From contig CAWHEF010000002.1 of assembly GCA_963828385.1 (NCBI GenBank), positions 620,001 to 684,000 on the forward strand: a stretch of DNA of 64,000 nucleotides, read 5' to 3'. This document shows positions 18,294 to 26,888 of the stretch, in pieces. Under the pieces are notes generated by a model. The model searched no databases. It saw nothing but the letters and a program-made list of their open reading frames with translations, and was not told where the DNA came from. This stretch comes from Bog-756 sp963828385 (GTDB lineage: Bacteria > Actinomycetota > Acidimicrobiia > Acidimicrobiales > RAAP-2). How positions within the stretch are numbered: the first letter of the stretch is position 1; the number at the start of each line of letters is the position of its first letter. Position numbers and translations under genes: made by a program.

Positions 18294-19028
18294 ATGTCCA
18301 CCACCTTTCACGAGGCCCGCACCCTCCTCGCCCCACCGCCCGGTGACCCGCATGGGCCCCTCGCTCCGCTGCTCGTCGTGCTCACCGTGGTGACCGGACT
18401 CATCGACGCCTTCAGCTACCTCATGCTCGGGCACGTCTTCGTGGCCAACATGACCGGAAACGTCATCTTCCTCGCCTTCGCCCTCGCCGGGGCGAAGGGG
18501 TTCTCGATCGGCGCCACCGCCCTGTCGCTCGGTGCCTTCGCCGTCGGTGCGACGACCAGCGGACGGCTGGCGAAGAGCGTCGGGGACCACCGGGGCCGGC
18601 ACCTGGCCGTGGCTGCGTCCTGTGAGGCCGCCTTCGTCGTGACCGCCATGGCAGTCGACTGGTCTGCCGGTACGCCGGTGTCCGAGGCGGTGCGTTACGT
18701 GTTGGTGCTCCTGCTGGCGCTTGGGACGGGCATCCAGAACGGGACGGCACGGAAGCTGGCGGTCCCCGACCTGACCACGACGGTGCTCACTCTCACCATC
18801 GCCGGCACGGCCGCCGACAGCCGGCTGGCCGGGGGCAGCGGGTCGAGGCTCGGTCGCCGGGGGCTGGCGACGACGGCCATGTTCACGGGCGCGCTCCTCG
18901 GTGCCCTCCTCGTCCTGCACATGCATCCACCGGTCGTTCTCCTCTCGGCGGTCGTGCTCCTGACGGTGGTGGCGGCCGCAACGGGATGGCTGATCCGCGC
19001 CCGGCCGGCGTGGGACGAGCCGGGGTGA
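18294..19028 (+). CDS. DUF1275 (YoaK-like) membrane protein
   Basis: 244 residues, six hydrophobic segments, with the family signatures TGLIDAFSYLMLGHVFVANM and TGNVIFLAFALAG, and later GIQNGTARKLAVPDLTTTVL. DUF1275 proteins are inner-membrane proteins of unknown function. It begins 16 nt after the GH5 stop, behind GAGGAGGGACC, so the two may be cotranscribed. Confidence 0.9.
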   Translation: MSTTFHEARTLLAPPPGDPHGPLAPLLVVLTVVTGLIDAFSYLMLGHVFVANMTGNVIFLAFALAGAKGFSIGATALSLGAFAVGATTSGRLAKSVGDHRGRHLAVAASCEAAFVVTAMAVDWSAGTPVSEAVRYVLVLLLALGTGIQNGTARKLAVPDLTTTVLTLTIAGTAADSRLAGGSGSRLGRRGLATTAMFTGALLGALLVLHMHPPVVLLSAVVLLTVVAAATGWLIRARPAWDEPG

Positions 19029-19167
19029 CCGGCCCTCTCCTCGCTCCACCTACGAGAGCGACTCCATACCGTCGATCGGGCTTTGCCGCACCGTTCCTTT
19101 CCCGTCCCGGCTCCCGGTCCCTCGACCAGTACACTCTGGCCGATCGCCGAGCTTCCGGAGGCGCCAG

Positions 19168-19365
19168 GTGAAGGTAGTTGTCGACTTCGACGAATGCGCG
19201 AGCAACGCGGTGTGCATGGGGATCGCTCCCGAGGTGTTCGAGGTCAGGGACGACGGGTTCCTCTATGTGCTCGACGAGCACCCGGGCGAGGAGCTCTGGG
19301 AGCGGGTCCGGCAGGCGGCAAACGGCTGCCCGACCGGGGCCATCACCATCGTCGAGGACGAGTAG
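19168..19365 (+). CDS. 3Fe-4S ferredoxin, P450-associated type
   Basis: 65 residues. Cys10, Cys16 and Cys54 (C-x5-C ... NGCPTGAI) are the three ligands of a [3Fe-4S] cluster. The central position of the first motif is Asn13 rather than Cys or His. Such ferredoxins pass electrons to cytochromes P450 or other oxygenases. No P450 is adjacent here. GTG 19,168 follows GGAGGCGCCAG. It ends 6 nt before gltX. Confidence 0.9.
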   Translation: MKVVVDFDECASNAVCMGIAPEVFEVRDDGFLYVLDEHPGEELWERVRQAANGCPTGAITIVEDE

Positions 19366-19371
19366 CGGAGC

Positions 19372-20859
19372 GTGCCCGGGGACGGTCCCAGGGTCCGCTT
19401 CGCCCCCTCACCCACCGGTTACTTCCACGTCGGCAGCGCCCGTACCGCGCTGTTCAACTGGTTGGTCGCAGCCAAGACGGGTGGCACGTTCATCCTCCGT
19501 ATCGAGGACACTGATGCCGAGCGCAATCGCGAGGAGTGGGTCGACGGGATCATCTCGGCCATGGATTGGCTGGGAATCGACCCCGACGAGGGCCCCTATC
19601 GCCAGTCGGCCCGCACGGCCCGGTACGACAAGGCGGTCGACCTGCTGTGGGAGGGCGGGTTCCTCTATTCCTGTGACTGCACCCGCCAGGACGTCGATGC
19701 CAGGAACAAGGCGGCACGGATCCAGACGCCCGGATACGACGGACACTGTCGGGATCGCGGACTGGATCGGTCACCGGGCCGAGCCCTCCGGTTCCGCACC
19801 CCGGACGAGGGGATGACCGTCGTTCACGACGTGGTCCGCTCCACCGTCGAGTTCCCGAACGCGGCCATGGAGGACTTCGTGGCCGTCAAGGGAAACGGGT
19901 CGCCGTTGTTCGTGCTGGCCAACACGGTCGACGACATCGACATGGGGATCACCGATGTGATCCGGGGTGAGGACCTGCTTCCTTCGGCGCCGAAGGGGAT
20001 CCTCGTGTGGGAGGCGCTCGGCACCCTCGGCTGGGAGACGGAACGGACGGGGTGGGAGCCCAGGGGAGTGGCCGGTTCGGGCCCGGGCCTGCCCACCTTC
20101 GCCCATCTGCCCATGCTGGTGAACAAGGAGCGGAAGAAGCTATCCAAGCGGCGCGATCCGGTGGCCGTCGAGTCCTACCGGGACGACGGCTACCTTTCCG
20201 AGGCGCTCGTCAACTACCTCGCCCTGCTGGGCTGGGGACCACCTGGTGGCGAGGAGGTCTTCACCCGCGAGCAGCTCGTCACCTGGTTCGATCTGGAGGA
20301 CGTCAACCACGCGCCCGCCTACTTCGACGTGGCCAAGCTCACCCACATGAACGGCGAGTACATCAGGGCCATGCCGGTCGGCGCATTCATCGCCGCCTGC
20401 CAGCCGTGGCTCGGCGGCGACCAGGCACCATGGCCCCGGGACGGGTTCGACGCCGAGGCCTTCGCCCGTATGGCGCCGCTCGTCCAGGAGCGGGTGTCCA
20501 TGCTGAGTGAGGTGCCGACGATGGTCGACTTCCTTTTCTTAGACCACCCGCCGATCGACGAGGGCGACTGGTCGAGGGCGTTCGCCGACGATGTGGCGGA
20601 CGACATCCTTGACCGGGCCATCACGGCCTATCGGGAGCTGGCGTCGGCGTGGAACCGGGACGCGCTCCATGCCGCCACCCTGGCCGTGGGTGAGGAGGTC
20701 GGTCGGAAGTTGGCCAAGGCGCAGGCGCCCATCCGGGTTGCGACGACCGGACGTCGGGTGGGACCTCCCTTGTTCGAGTCGCTCGAGCTGCTCGGTCCCC
20801 AGCGGACCCTGGAACGGCTCGAGGCCGCCCGCCTGCGGCTGTCGTCCGCTTCCTCGTGA
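19372..20859 (+). CDS. gltX: Glutamyl-tRNA synthetase
   Basis: 495 residues, full length. It charges tRNA-Glu with glutamate in the cytoplasm and, in organisms using the transamidation route, also tRNA-Gln. Seen: the HIGH-equivalent FHVGSARTALFNW near residue 20, ILRIEDTDAERNREEW, and the KMSKS-equivalent KKLSKRRD near residue 258, followed by the alpha-helical anticodon-binding half. GTG 19,372. Fittingly, tRNA-Gln and tRNA-Glu genes lie 1.6-1.8 kb downstream. Confidence 0.95.
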   Translation: MPGDGPRVRFAPSPTGYFHVGSARTALFNWLVAAKTGGTFILRIEDTDAERNREEWVDGIISAMDWLGIDPDEGPYRQSARTARYDKAVDLLWEGGFLYSCDCTRQDVDARNKAARIQTPGYDGHCRDRGLDRSPGRALRFRTPDEGMTVVHDVVRSTVEFPNAAMEDFVAVKGNGSPLFVLANTVDDIDMGITDVIRGEDLLPSAPKGILVWEALGTLGWETERTGWEPRGVAGSGPGLPTFAHLPMLVNKERKKLSKRRDPVAVESYRDDGYLSEALVNYLALLGWGPPGGEEVFTREQLVTWFDLEDVNHAPAYFDVAKLTHMNGEYIRAMPVGAFIAACQPWLGGDQAPWPRDGFDAEAFARMAPLVQERVSMLSEVPTMVDFLFLDHPPIDEGDWSRAFADDVADDILDRAITAYRELASAWNRDALHAATLAVGEEVGRKLAKAQAPIRVATTGRRVGPPLFESLELLGPQRTLERLEAARLRLSSASS

Positions 20860-20887
20860 CACGGATGCTCCGACCGGGCCGCCACGC

Positions 20888-21556
20888 GTGGCCGTCGCTC
20901 TGAGCCCGGTGGGTCTCCTGGCCACGGTGACCGGGTTGCGATTGCTGCGGTTCGTCATGAAGACCGTGCTCGTGATCGTGGCGGCCATCCTGGTCTATCT
21001 CGCGGTGACGGCTGTGCAGGTGTGGCTCACCAGCCGCCGCTACGAACCCCAGAGAGCGGGCGCCATCGTCGTCATGGGGGCAGCCCAGTACGACGGGGTG
21101 CCCTCACCGGACCTCGCCTCCCGTCTCCACGAGGCCGAGATCCTCTGGAGACAGCGGTGGGCCCCGGTCATCATGGTTACCGGGTACAAGGAGCCCGGCG
21201 ATCTCTACACCGAGGCGGAGGCGTCGGCCCGCTACCTGGAGGCGAACGGCGTCCCGGCGGGGGACATCCTCCAGGCCTACGGGAGCGATTCGTGGGGGAA
21301 CCTGTCCGAAGCGGCCCCGAGCCTGCTCGCCCGGGGTGACCGTTCCGTCCTCATGGTGACCGACCCGTTCCACGAGGACCGCAGCATGGCCATCGCCACG
21401 ACGGTCGGACTGGCCCCGTCACCGACGCCCACCAGGACGTCCCCGATCACCGGTGTTGCCACCGTTCCCTACTTCGCCAAGGAGGCGGTGGCGGTCGCTG
21501 CCGGACGCGTCGTCGGGTATCGACGGCTGAGCACATGGCACGTCTCGTTCGGATGA
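20888..21556 (+). CDS. YdcF-family (DUF218) membrane-anchored protein
   Basis: 222 residues from GTG 20,888 (ATG 20,957 is also possible). One N-terminal TM helix (VLVIVAAILVYLAVTAVQVW), then a DUF218 domain: AGAIVVMGAAQYDGVPS, ASRLHEAEILW, VIMVTGYKEPGDLYTEAEA and MVTDPFHEDRS. YdcF/SanA-like proteins have an extracytoplasmic Rossmann-like domain and are implicated in envelope metabolism. Follows gltX by 28 nt. Confidence 0.85.
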   Translation: MAVALSPVGLLATVTGLRLLRFVMKTVLVIVAAILVYLAVTAVQVWLTSRRYEPQRAGAIVVMGAAQYDGVPSPDLASRLHEAEILWRQRWAPVIMVTGYKEPGDLYTEAEASARYLEANGVPAGDILQAYGSDSWGNLSEAAPSLLARGDRSVLMVTDPFHEDRSMAIATTVGLAPSPTPTRTSPITGVATVPYFAKEAVAVAAGRVVGYRRLSTWHVSFG

Positions 21557-21559
21557 GCA

Positions 21560-22255
21560 TCACGGCCGCGTCGCCGGTCGAGAGAAGATGAGCGAAGGAA
21601 GGTCGGCTACCGAATCGATCAGGTGGGTGTGCGGGGCGTCAGTCAGGTCTGCCCGGGAGTGAGCCCCGCTCAGCACGCCGATGACGAGCGCCGCCCCGGC
21701 ACGGGTGCCGGCCACCAGGTCGTCGGTCGTGTCGCCGACGACGGCGACCTCGGCCACGTCGTCGATGCGAAGCCGAAGAACAGCGGTGAGAACGAGATCC
21801 GGCCATGGCCGGTCCCGACCGGCGTCGGCGGGCGAGAGCGCCAAGTCGACCCGACCCTCCCACCCGAGTGCGCCGATCACCCGATTCCTCGTCGCCGGCG
21901 AGAAGCCGGTGGTGAGACAGGTGCGGATCCCGGCGTGTCGGAATGCGGCGAAGGCGTCTTCCGCTCCGGGCATGGCCGACACCTCACCTCGTTCGACAGC
22001 CTGGTCGAATGCCCGCTCGAAGGCGAGGTTGGCCTGCTCGGCCCGGTGATGGTCTCCGCCGAGCAGGGCATTGAAGACGGCGATCTTCGAGCGCCCCATG
22101 GCCCGGTGGATGTAGGCCTCCGGCTCTTCCCGCAGGTCGGCGGCGGTAAGGCCGACGGCGTCGAGCGCCACCTGGAAGGCCTCCGCCACCGCTCCGTCGT
22201 CGGCCACCGTGGTTCCGGCCATGTCCAGCACCATCAGCCGGGTCGGCAGGCTCAC
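21560..22255 (-). CDS. Phosphonatase-like HAD hydrolase
   Basis: 231 residues from GTG 22,255. HAD motif I is LMVLDMAGTTV (DxAGTT as in phosphonoacetaldehyde hydrolase), motif II is CLTTGFS, and motif IV is VAVVGDTTDDLVAGTRAGA. The cap region carries AYIHRAMGRSKIAVF. The usual Schiff-base Lys of PhnX cannot be assigned with confidence, so phosphonatase-like is safer than PhnX. It is convergent with YdcF, 3 nt between stops. Confidence 0.85.
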   Translation of the reverse strand: MSLPTRLMVLDMAGTTVADDGAVAEAFQVALDAVGLTAADLREEPEAYIHRAMGRSKIAVFNALLGGDHHRAEQANLAFERAFDQAVERGEVSAMPGAEDAFAAFRHAGIRTCLTTGFSPATRNRVIGALGWEGRVDLALSPADAGRDRPWPDLVLTAVLRLRIDDVAEVAVVGDTTDDLVAGTRAGAALVIGVLSGAHSRADLTDAPHTHLIDSVADLPSLIFSRPATRP

Positions 22256-22424
22256 CGGTGAACCGACCGCTTCATGACGGGCCGGGTTGGCAAGGGGCCG
22301 ATACTGCGATGAGCAGGTTGGAGGCCGGTTCGACGGTCGATCTGGTGATCGTACCCAGCGCCGGTCCTCGTCACGCTGCGATTCCTCGGCTGGACGGTGT
22401 CGGCTAGATTGTGGGTTCGCCCAA

Positions 22425-22499
22425 TCGGGGGTGGCGCAACTGGCAGCGCGGACATGATTCTGGTTCATGAGGTTGGAGGTTCGAGCCCTCCCCCCCGAG
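22425..22499 (+). tRNA. tRNA-Gln(CTG)
   Basis: A 7-bp acceptor stem (TCGGGGG with CCCCCGA), a D arm GCGC/GCGC with loop AACTGGCA, an anticodon arm CATGA-TTCTGGT-TCATG giving anticodon CTG, a T arm GGAGG-TTCGAGC-CCTCC and discriminator G. CCA is not encoded. The spacer between the D stem and the anticodon stem is 3 nt (GGA) instead of 1, making the gene 75 nt rather than the usual 73. Confidence 0.88.
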
Positions 22500-22596
22500 C
22501 GTTCACGGTGGCCCGCCGGGGACGTCGTGATGCATGTTCGGTCCGGTTCTCCCGCGCTCCCGGACCGCAGTTCGGGTCGCGACCCGGATCAGACAG

Positions 22597-22669
22597 GGTC
22601 CCATCGTCTAGAGGCCTAGGACACCACCCTCTCAAGGTGGAGACACGGGTTCGAACCCCGTTGGGACTG
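22597..22669 (+). tRNA. tRNA-Glu(CTC), integration target
   Basis: Acceptor GGTCCCA/TGGGACT (first pair G-U), D arm GTCT/GGAC, anticodon arm CCACC-CTCTCAA-GGTGG (anticodon CTC), T arm ACGGG-TTCGAAC-CCCGT, discriminator G, no encoded CCA. The 3' half (from 22,629) is part of a 42-bp sequence repeated at 38,947, marking it as the attachment site of the genomic island. The island's own copy completes the tRNA. Confidence 0.93.
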
Positions 22670-24059
22670 CTCCTTGTCGGGCTCTTCGGATTCTGGCGGG
22701 GAGCTGACACTCATCGGACCACGATCGAGCCCAGCACCCGCCAGTTCGGCCGCCCGGCGTAGAGCAGAGGCGCGGATCCGGTAGTTGGCGAAGTTGCGGA
22801 AGCCGAACCCGATGCGTTTGATCCGCTTGATCAGATTGTTGAGCGCCTCGGTGGGTCCGTTGGACACCCGGGCCAGGTGGAAGTTGGCGATCTTGTCGAA
22901 CCAGTGCTTGATCGTGCGTCCGAGCTTTTGGATTTCCGGGGGCATGGCGTGCTTGAGGCAGTGGGTCTGGAGCTCGTCGAGTACCGCCCCGCGCCTCGAC
23001 CGGGTCAAAGGTGCGATAGAACTCGCGAACACGCTCTTTGACTCGATGGGCGATGGCGACCTCCCCCATCGGGATCGCCTAGGTGGAGGAGGGACCAGGA
23101 GACGTTCGGTCGCCTTCTCATCGAGCCTCTCTTCGCCAAAGAGCAGGACCCGCCGAGCCCGATACAGCGGGTCGTTGCGCCGTCCCCGATGGCCGGTCTG
23201 TTCGCTCTGCACCCGTCGTCGCACGGCGTCGAGGCAGCGATTGGCCAGGCTGATGACGTGGAAGGGGTCGATGACCTGGGTGGCGTTGGGCAACACGACC
23301 GTATAGACGGCGGCATAGGCGCTCGACATGTCGAGGGCCCCGAAGCGGACCCGCTCTTTCCAGCTGGTGGGCTGTATGTCCAGCCAGGCGGCCACGTCGG
23401 TGAAGGTGCGACTGGGCAAGATGTCGATGATCTGGTGGTGCTCCACGTCGGCCACCGTTGTCGCATAGGCGGTGTGGGCCTTCGTCCCGAGACGAACGAA
23501 GGAGGTCTCGTCGAGCCCGATGGCCGCGGTCTTGTTCATCCGCTTGCGATCGGCCGCGAGGAGTGCCTCGCCATAGGTGATCACCGCCTCGTTGACCGTG
23601 TGCCAGTCACAGGCCAACTCCTCGGCCACCTCTAAGACCGTCCTGCCCCCGCCGACCTGGCGGGTCGCCCACTTGGCCGCCCGGGTCGTGAGCAGGCAGT
23701 GCTTGGCCGCGATGCGATGATCTTCGAGCACCCAGCTCTTCTTGGCACAGCTCGGATTGACACAGCGCATGCGATGCTTCTTCCAGGCCAGCGACATGGG
23801 CGTGCCATAGACGGGCAGGTCGACGTAGTGGACGACCGGGCGCTCCTTGACCTGGGCCGTCGCCCTGCACGCGGGACATCGGACGGACTCGACCATCTGC
23901 TCGATGGCGAGCTCGACGTGGAGAGCCCCGGCGCTCGTAGTGGACAACCCGGACGTCTTTGAGGCCCACCAACGCCTGGACGATCTCGCTAGGGTCAGTG
24001 ACGACGAAGGTGCTTCGGCTTTGTTGGCTCACACCGCAAGCCTGAAGCACCTTCGCCAA
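22616..24059 (-). pseudogene. ISL3 transposase with frameshifts
   Basis: Reads MAKVLQACGVSQQSR from 24,059, shifts frame near 23,943 into HVELAIEQMVESVRCPACR (zinc-binding C-x2-C), continues through the DDE domain (AIGLDETSF, VIDPFHVISLANR), then has three compensating shifts between about 23,090 and 22,985 (true segment GEVAIAHRVKERVREFY) before NGPTEALNNLIKRIKR with the catalytic Glu. It has no stop inside the element: the frame runs through the end repeat and into tRNA-Glu, stopping at 22,616. Probably inactive unless the indels are assembly errors. Confidence 0.85.
22629..22670 (+). repeat. attL: 42-bp tRNA-Glu 3' repeat
   Basis: Runs from the anticodon loop of tRNA-Glu to one base past its 3' end and is identical to 38,947-38,988. 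With the integrase just inside, the two copies define the island 22,629-38,988. Confidence 0.92.
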
Positions 24060-24109
24060 TTACCGGGGGACCTTTGTCAGGGCGCGACCCCGCTGAAATC
24101 CGAAGAGCC
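22680..24109 (-). mobile_element. ISL3-family insertion sequence
   Basis: 1,430 bp bounded by exact 13-bp inverted ends GGCTCTTCGGATT (22,680-22,692) and AATCCGAAGAGCC (24,097-24,109), flanked by a perfect 8-bp direct repeat CCTTGTCG (22,672-22,679 and 24,110-24,117). An 8-bp duplication is the hallmark of ISL3 elements. It inserted into the last codons of the island integrase, 2 bp from attL. Confidence 0.93.
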
Positions 24110-25286
24110 CCTTGTCGTCGCTGGTCAGGGGCGAGATTTCGCCGGGTCGGCCAGCTGTCTCCACAGTGTTTGGCAGCTCCATCGCGCGTTCATTGCGCGT
24201 TACTTCCGGCTTGCCGGCCAGATCGCTGAGCGCCTCGGCCAACGCCCGGTCTCGATCCTGGGTGGCGTGCTGGTAGCGCAGGGCGGCGATCGGCGAGGCG
24301 TGGCCGGCCCGGTGCATGAGCTCGGCGGTGGTGGCCCCTGTCGCAGCGGCGTGGGTCAGGCCCGTGTGGCGGAGGTCGTGGAACCGGAGGTGGGGCAGCC
24401 CCGCAGCCTTGCGGGCGTCCTGCCAGTGCCGTTCGAGGGTGCGGGCGGAGCAGGGGAGGAGCCAGGCGTCCAGCGAGGCTGTGGTCCGCTCGTCGAGGTG
24501 CTGCTGAAGCTCGCCGAGCACGTGGGCGGGGATGGCGAGGGTCCGCCGTCCAGCGGCTGTCTTCGGGGGCTTGATGATCTCCCGCCCGGACATGCTGGGG
24601 GGGCGGGTCACCGTGACCGTCAGCGTCCGGTGGAGGAGGTCCATGTCCCGGCGGCGCAAGCCGAGCACCTCGGCCCGGCGGAGCTGGCACCACGTTGCCA
24701 GCAGCACAGCGATGCGCGTCTCGGCCGGCATGTGCCGGGTCACCTCGCTCACTTCGATGATGGTGGCCACCGGTCGCTCCGGCGCTCGTTCGGTCGCCGC
24801 CCCGCGGACCTGGCAGGGGTTGCGGACGATGACCTCGTCGGCCACGGCCGCCCGCATGATCTGGGAGAGCAGCCGGTAAGCCCCCGCTGCGGTGGAGGGG
24901 ATCTGACGGAACAGCGCGGCGTGCCAACGTCGAACGTCGGTCGGGGTGATCGAACCGAGAGCCCTGGAGCCGAGGATGGGCTCGACGTGGTGGACGAGGA
25001 GATAGTTGTACCGGTCCCGAGTTCGCTCTGCGAGATCTCCCCGGCCGTCGAGGTACTCCCGGGCGAACTCCGAGAGCATGACCTTCGATCGACGCGGGTC
25101 GATGGCGATCCCGCGAAGTCGGTCAGCCTCGGTGCCGGTCGCGTACGTCTCGGCGTCCCGCCTGCGCTTGAACGTCTTGGTGACCACCCGGCCGCCGACC
25201 CGAGTCCGAACGTCGTAGCGGACTTCTCCGGCGTTAATGGTCCGCTTGTGGATCTGGGCCATGGTGCACGGCCTGGCATTGAGCAT
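24060..25286 (-). CDS. Tyrosine recombinase (island integrase)
   Basis: About 400 residues (ATG 25,286, or ATG 25,262 giving MAQIHKRT). Phage-type integrase: an N-terminal Arm-binding domain (RYDVRTRVGGRVVTKTFKRR), a core-binding domain, then the catalytic residues: Arg in LRRAEVLGL, HDLRH, GHAS and Tyr in ALRYQH. The last 15 residues come from the ISL3 element. Removing the IS and one target repeat gives DDKEQSQRGSNPCLHLERVV and a stop at 22,616, so the original 3' end overlapped the attachment site. Because the catalytic Tyr is intact, activity may persist. Confidence 0.93.
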   Translation of the reverse strand: MLNARPCTMAQIHKRTINAGEVRYDVRTRVGGRVVTKTFKRRRDAETYATGTEADRLRGIAIDPRRSKVMLSEFAREYLDGRGDLAERTRDRYNYLLVHHVEPILGSRALGSITPTDVRRWHAALFRQIPSTAAGAYRLLSQIMRAAVADEVIVRNPCQVRGAATERAPERPVATIIEVSEVTRHMPAETRIAVLLATWCQLRRAEVLGLRRRDMDLLHRTLTVTVTRPPSMSGREIIKPPKTAAGRRTLAIPAHVLGELQQHLDERTTASLDAWLLPCSARTLERHWQDARKAAGLPHLRFHDLRHTGLTHAAATGATTAELMHRAGHASPIAALRYQHATQDRDRALAEALSDLAGKPEVTRNERAMELPNTVETAGRPGEISPLTSDDKGLFGFQRGRALTKVPR

Positions 25287-25391
25287 CCTGGTGCTGGCGG
25301 AACGAGCGACTGTGGCGCTCGAACAGGAGAGGCATCGACCAGGCGCATGACCAGGTCGAGCTCCATTCCTTCCTGATGGATCGCCGGCTAC

Positions 25392-25422
25392 GCCGGCGGG
25401 CTTGCCTGCGGCGCCCGCCGGC
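25392..25422. other. Perfect 10-bp hairpin upstream of integrase
   Basis: GCCGGCGGGC (25,392-25,401) pairs perfectly with GCCCGCCGGC (25,413-25,422) across an 11-nt loop. It lies in the 299-bp gap between the divergent integrase and the 415-aa gene. No T-run follows, so it could be a transcriptional insulator or an arm site. Confidence 0.5.
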
Positions 25423-25529
25423 TGCCGGCACCAGCGCCTGGCCAGCAGTACTCGACTTCTCCCCCGGGCGCAGGACCGGAGGGTGTGTGAGGAATCTGCT
25501 CTACACAGATCAAGCGGTTGCAGTTCAGT

Positions 25530-25581
25530 AGCTTGTTGATAAGCTCGTGTATCAGAATGTTAATTTGCATATCTAGGGAGG
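25530..25581 (+). promoter_or_regulatory. AT-rich promoter/operator and RBS of the 415-aa gene
   Basis: The stretch 25,495-25,575 is conspicuously AT-rich. It holds an inverted repeat AGCTT-n6-AAGCT (25,530-25,545) and a strong ribosome site AGGGAGG (25,575-25,581), 4 nt before ATG 25,586. The Xre-like antitoxin encoded in the same cluster is a candidate for binding the repeat (inference). Confidence 0.5.
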
Positions 25582-25585
25582 CGGC

Positions 25586-26833
25586 ATGCCTGCCACGCTC
25601 CGAGTCGTCCATCCGCCCCTCGGGAACTACCTGCGGCCGGGGCGGAACGACCACACCGTCATCCAGCAGCTGCTGAGCGAGGGCCAGCTCTCCGCAACCG
25701 GACTCGTCATCGACCCGACGCTGATCGCGAGGCAGGAGGACCTCGCCCACGAGGCGGGGCGCCAGGGAATCGAGACAGTACTCGACCCACGCAGCGTTGA
25801 TCTGTCGACGCCGGCCGGCTTCCTCTTGTCAGGTGTCTCCGACTTGCCCTGGGTGCCGCGCACCCCACAAGTACCGCAGGAGCTGTCGGGAGCGAGTGGT
25901 CTTCTGTTGGTTGAGGCACTCGCGGGGTTTGCTGTCGACAAGGGCCTCAGCGCTGTACTCGCGCCCACTCACATCATCGCAAACAGCGACGACCCGTGGC
26001 TGCTGGTCGATGCCGAGCTTGTTGGGCACCTCCGCCACGCTCTTGATGCGCGCGGGCGTACCGACAGTCCCATCTATTACCCGCTCGTCATCCGCTCGCA
26101 AACCCTCAACGATGAGGACCAACGCAAGCAGTTGATCGCTCACCTCGAATTGTTGCCAATCGACGCGGTGTGGCTCCGTGTGCATCCGTTTGGAACGACG
26201 ACAAGTGGGCCGCTTGCCCTACGCCGCTACATCCACGCGTGCCAGAACCTGCACCAGCTCGCGGTCCCCCTCGTTGCTGAGCACACTGGGACGGTGGGGC
26301 TCCCGTTGCTCGCGTTCGGAGCCGTTGGCGGCATCGAGAGCGGCGTGACCCTGGGTGAGCGCTTCTCGCTCGACCGCTATACACGGATGGGCGACGGTGC
26401 TGGGTACCTCCCGCCACCGCGCGTCTACATCGCCGACCTCGGAGCGATGTTGACGCGAGACCAGGCTCGGTCGCTGTACTCCAAGCGCGGTATGCGCGCC
26501 GCACACGGATGTCAGGATCAGCGTTGCTGTCCACACGGCTGGGAGGACTCGATCACGAACCCTCGCAGGCACTTCGTGGTCCAGCGCGGTTCCGAAGTGG
26601 CGCGGCTGACTCGCACGCCTACCGAGCTTCGACCTTCGATATACCTCGACGACTTCCTCCGTCCGGCGAGCGATGCTGCCATTCGTGCTGCCGCGGCCGA
26701 GACGGCGCTGGAGCCCGCCAGGAAGCGCCTCGATTCATGGCGTGCCACGCTGGGAGCTCTGCTCACAAGCGAACCGCCGAAGACGTACTCGACAGCCCCC
26801 ACCGGTCATCGCGTTAGCGTCGGGGATTCGTGA
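25586..26833 (+). CDS. Unknown 415-aa protein, TIM-barrel-like, next to RES/Xre pair
   Basis: No family is recognised with confidence. Alternating beta/alpha segments through residues 1-290, including LVAEHTGTVGLPLLAFGAVG and GGIESGVTLGERFSLDRY, suggest a (beta/alpha)8 barrel. Residues about 305-320 carry a Cys/His cluster (AAHGCQDQRCCPHGWED) that could bind zinc. The last 80 residues look helical. A barrel with a C-terminal metal site recalls tRNA-guanine transglycosylase-like proteins, but no catalytic motif could be matched. It begins a cluster ending in an NAD-degrading toxin pair: 55 nt to the antitoxin start. Confidence 0.7.
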   Translation: MPATLRVVHPPLGNYLRPGRNDHTVIQQLLSEGQLSATGLVIDPTLIARQEDLAHEAGRQGIETVLDPRSVDLSTPAGFLLSGVSDLPWVPRTPQVPQELSGASGLLLVEALAGFAVDKGLSAVLAPTHIIANSDDPWLLVDAELVGHLRHALDARGRTDSPIYYPLVIRSQTLNDEDQRKQLIAHLELLPIDAVWLRVHPFGTTTSGPLALRRYIHACQNLHQLAVPLVAEHTGTVGLPLLAFGAVGGIESGVTLGERFSLDRYTRMGDGAGYLPPPRVYIADLGAMLTRDQARSLYSKRGMRAAHGCQDQRCCPHGWEDSITNPRRHFVVQRGSEVARLTRTPTELRPSIYLDDFLRPASDAAIRAAAAETALEPARKRLDSWRATLGALLTSEPPKTYSTAPTGHRVSVGDS

Positions 26834-26888
26834 TGGCGGATTCCTCGAGTGTTTGTCAGGACGCAGACATCAATAGGAGGTGGTGATC

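Noticed and set aside
16434..19049. 871-residue open frame on the reverse strand
   Set aside because: It lies over three well-supported forward genes (GH5, DUF1275 and others) and is only open because of GC-biased codon positions. No domain is visible.
22465..22710. Reverse-strand 81-residue frame over the tRNA genes
   Set aside because: It is the tRNA read antisense (TRVSTLRGW type), a common false gene.
25586..26833. Assignment of the 415-aa protein as a tRNA-guanine transglycosylase
   Set aside because: Only a general barrel plus Cys/His impression; the catalytic Asp and CxCxxC-H pattern of that family could not be matched.
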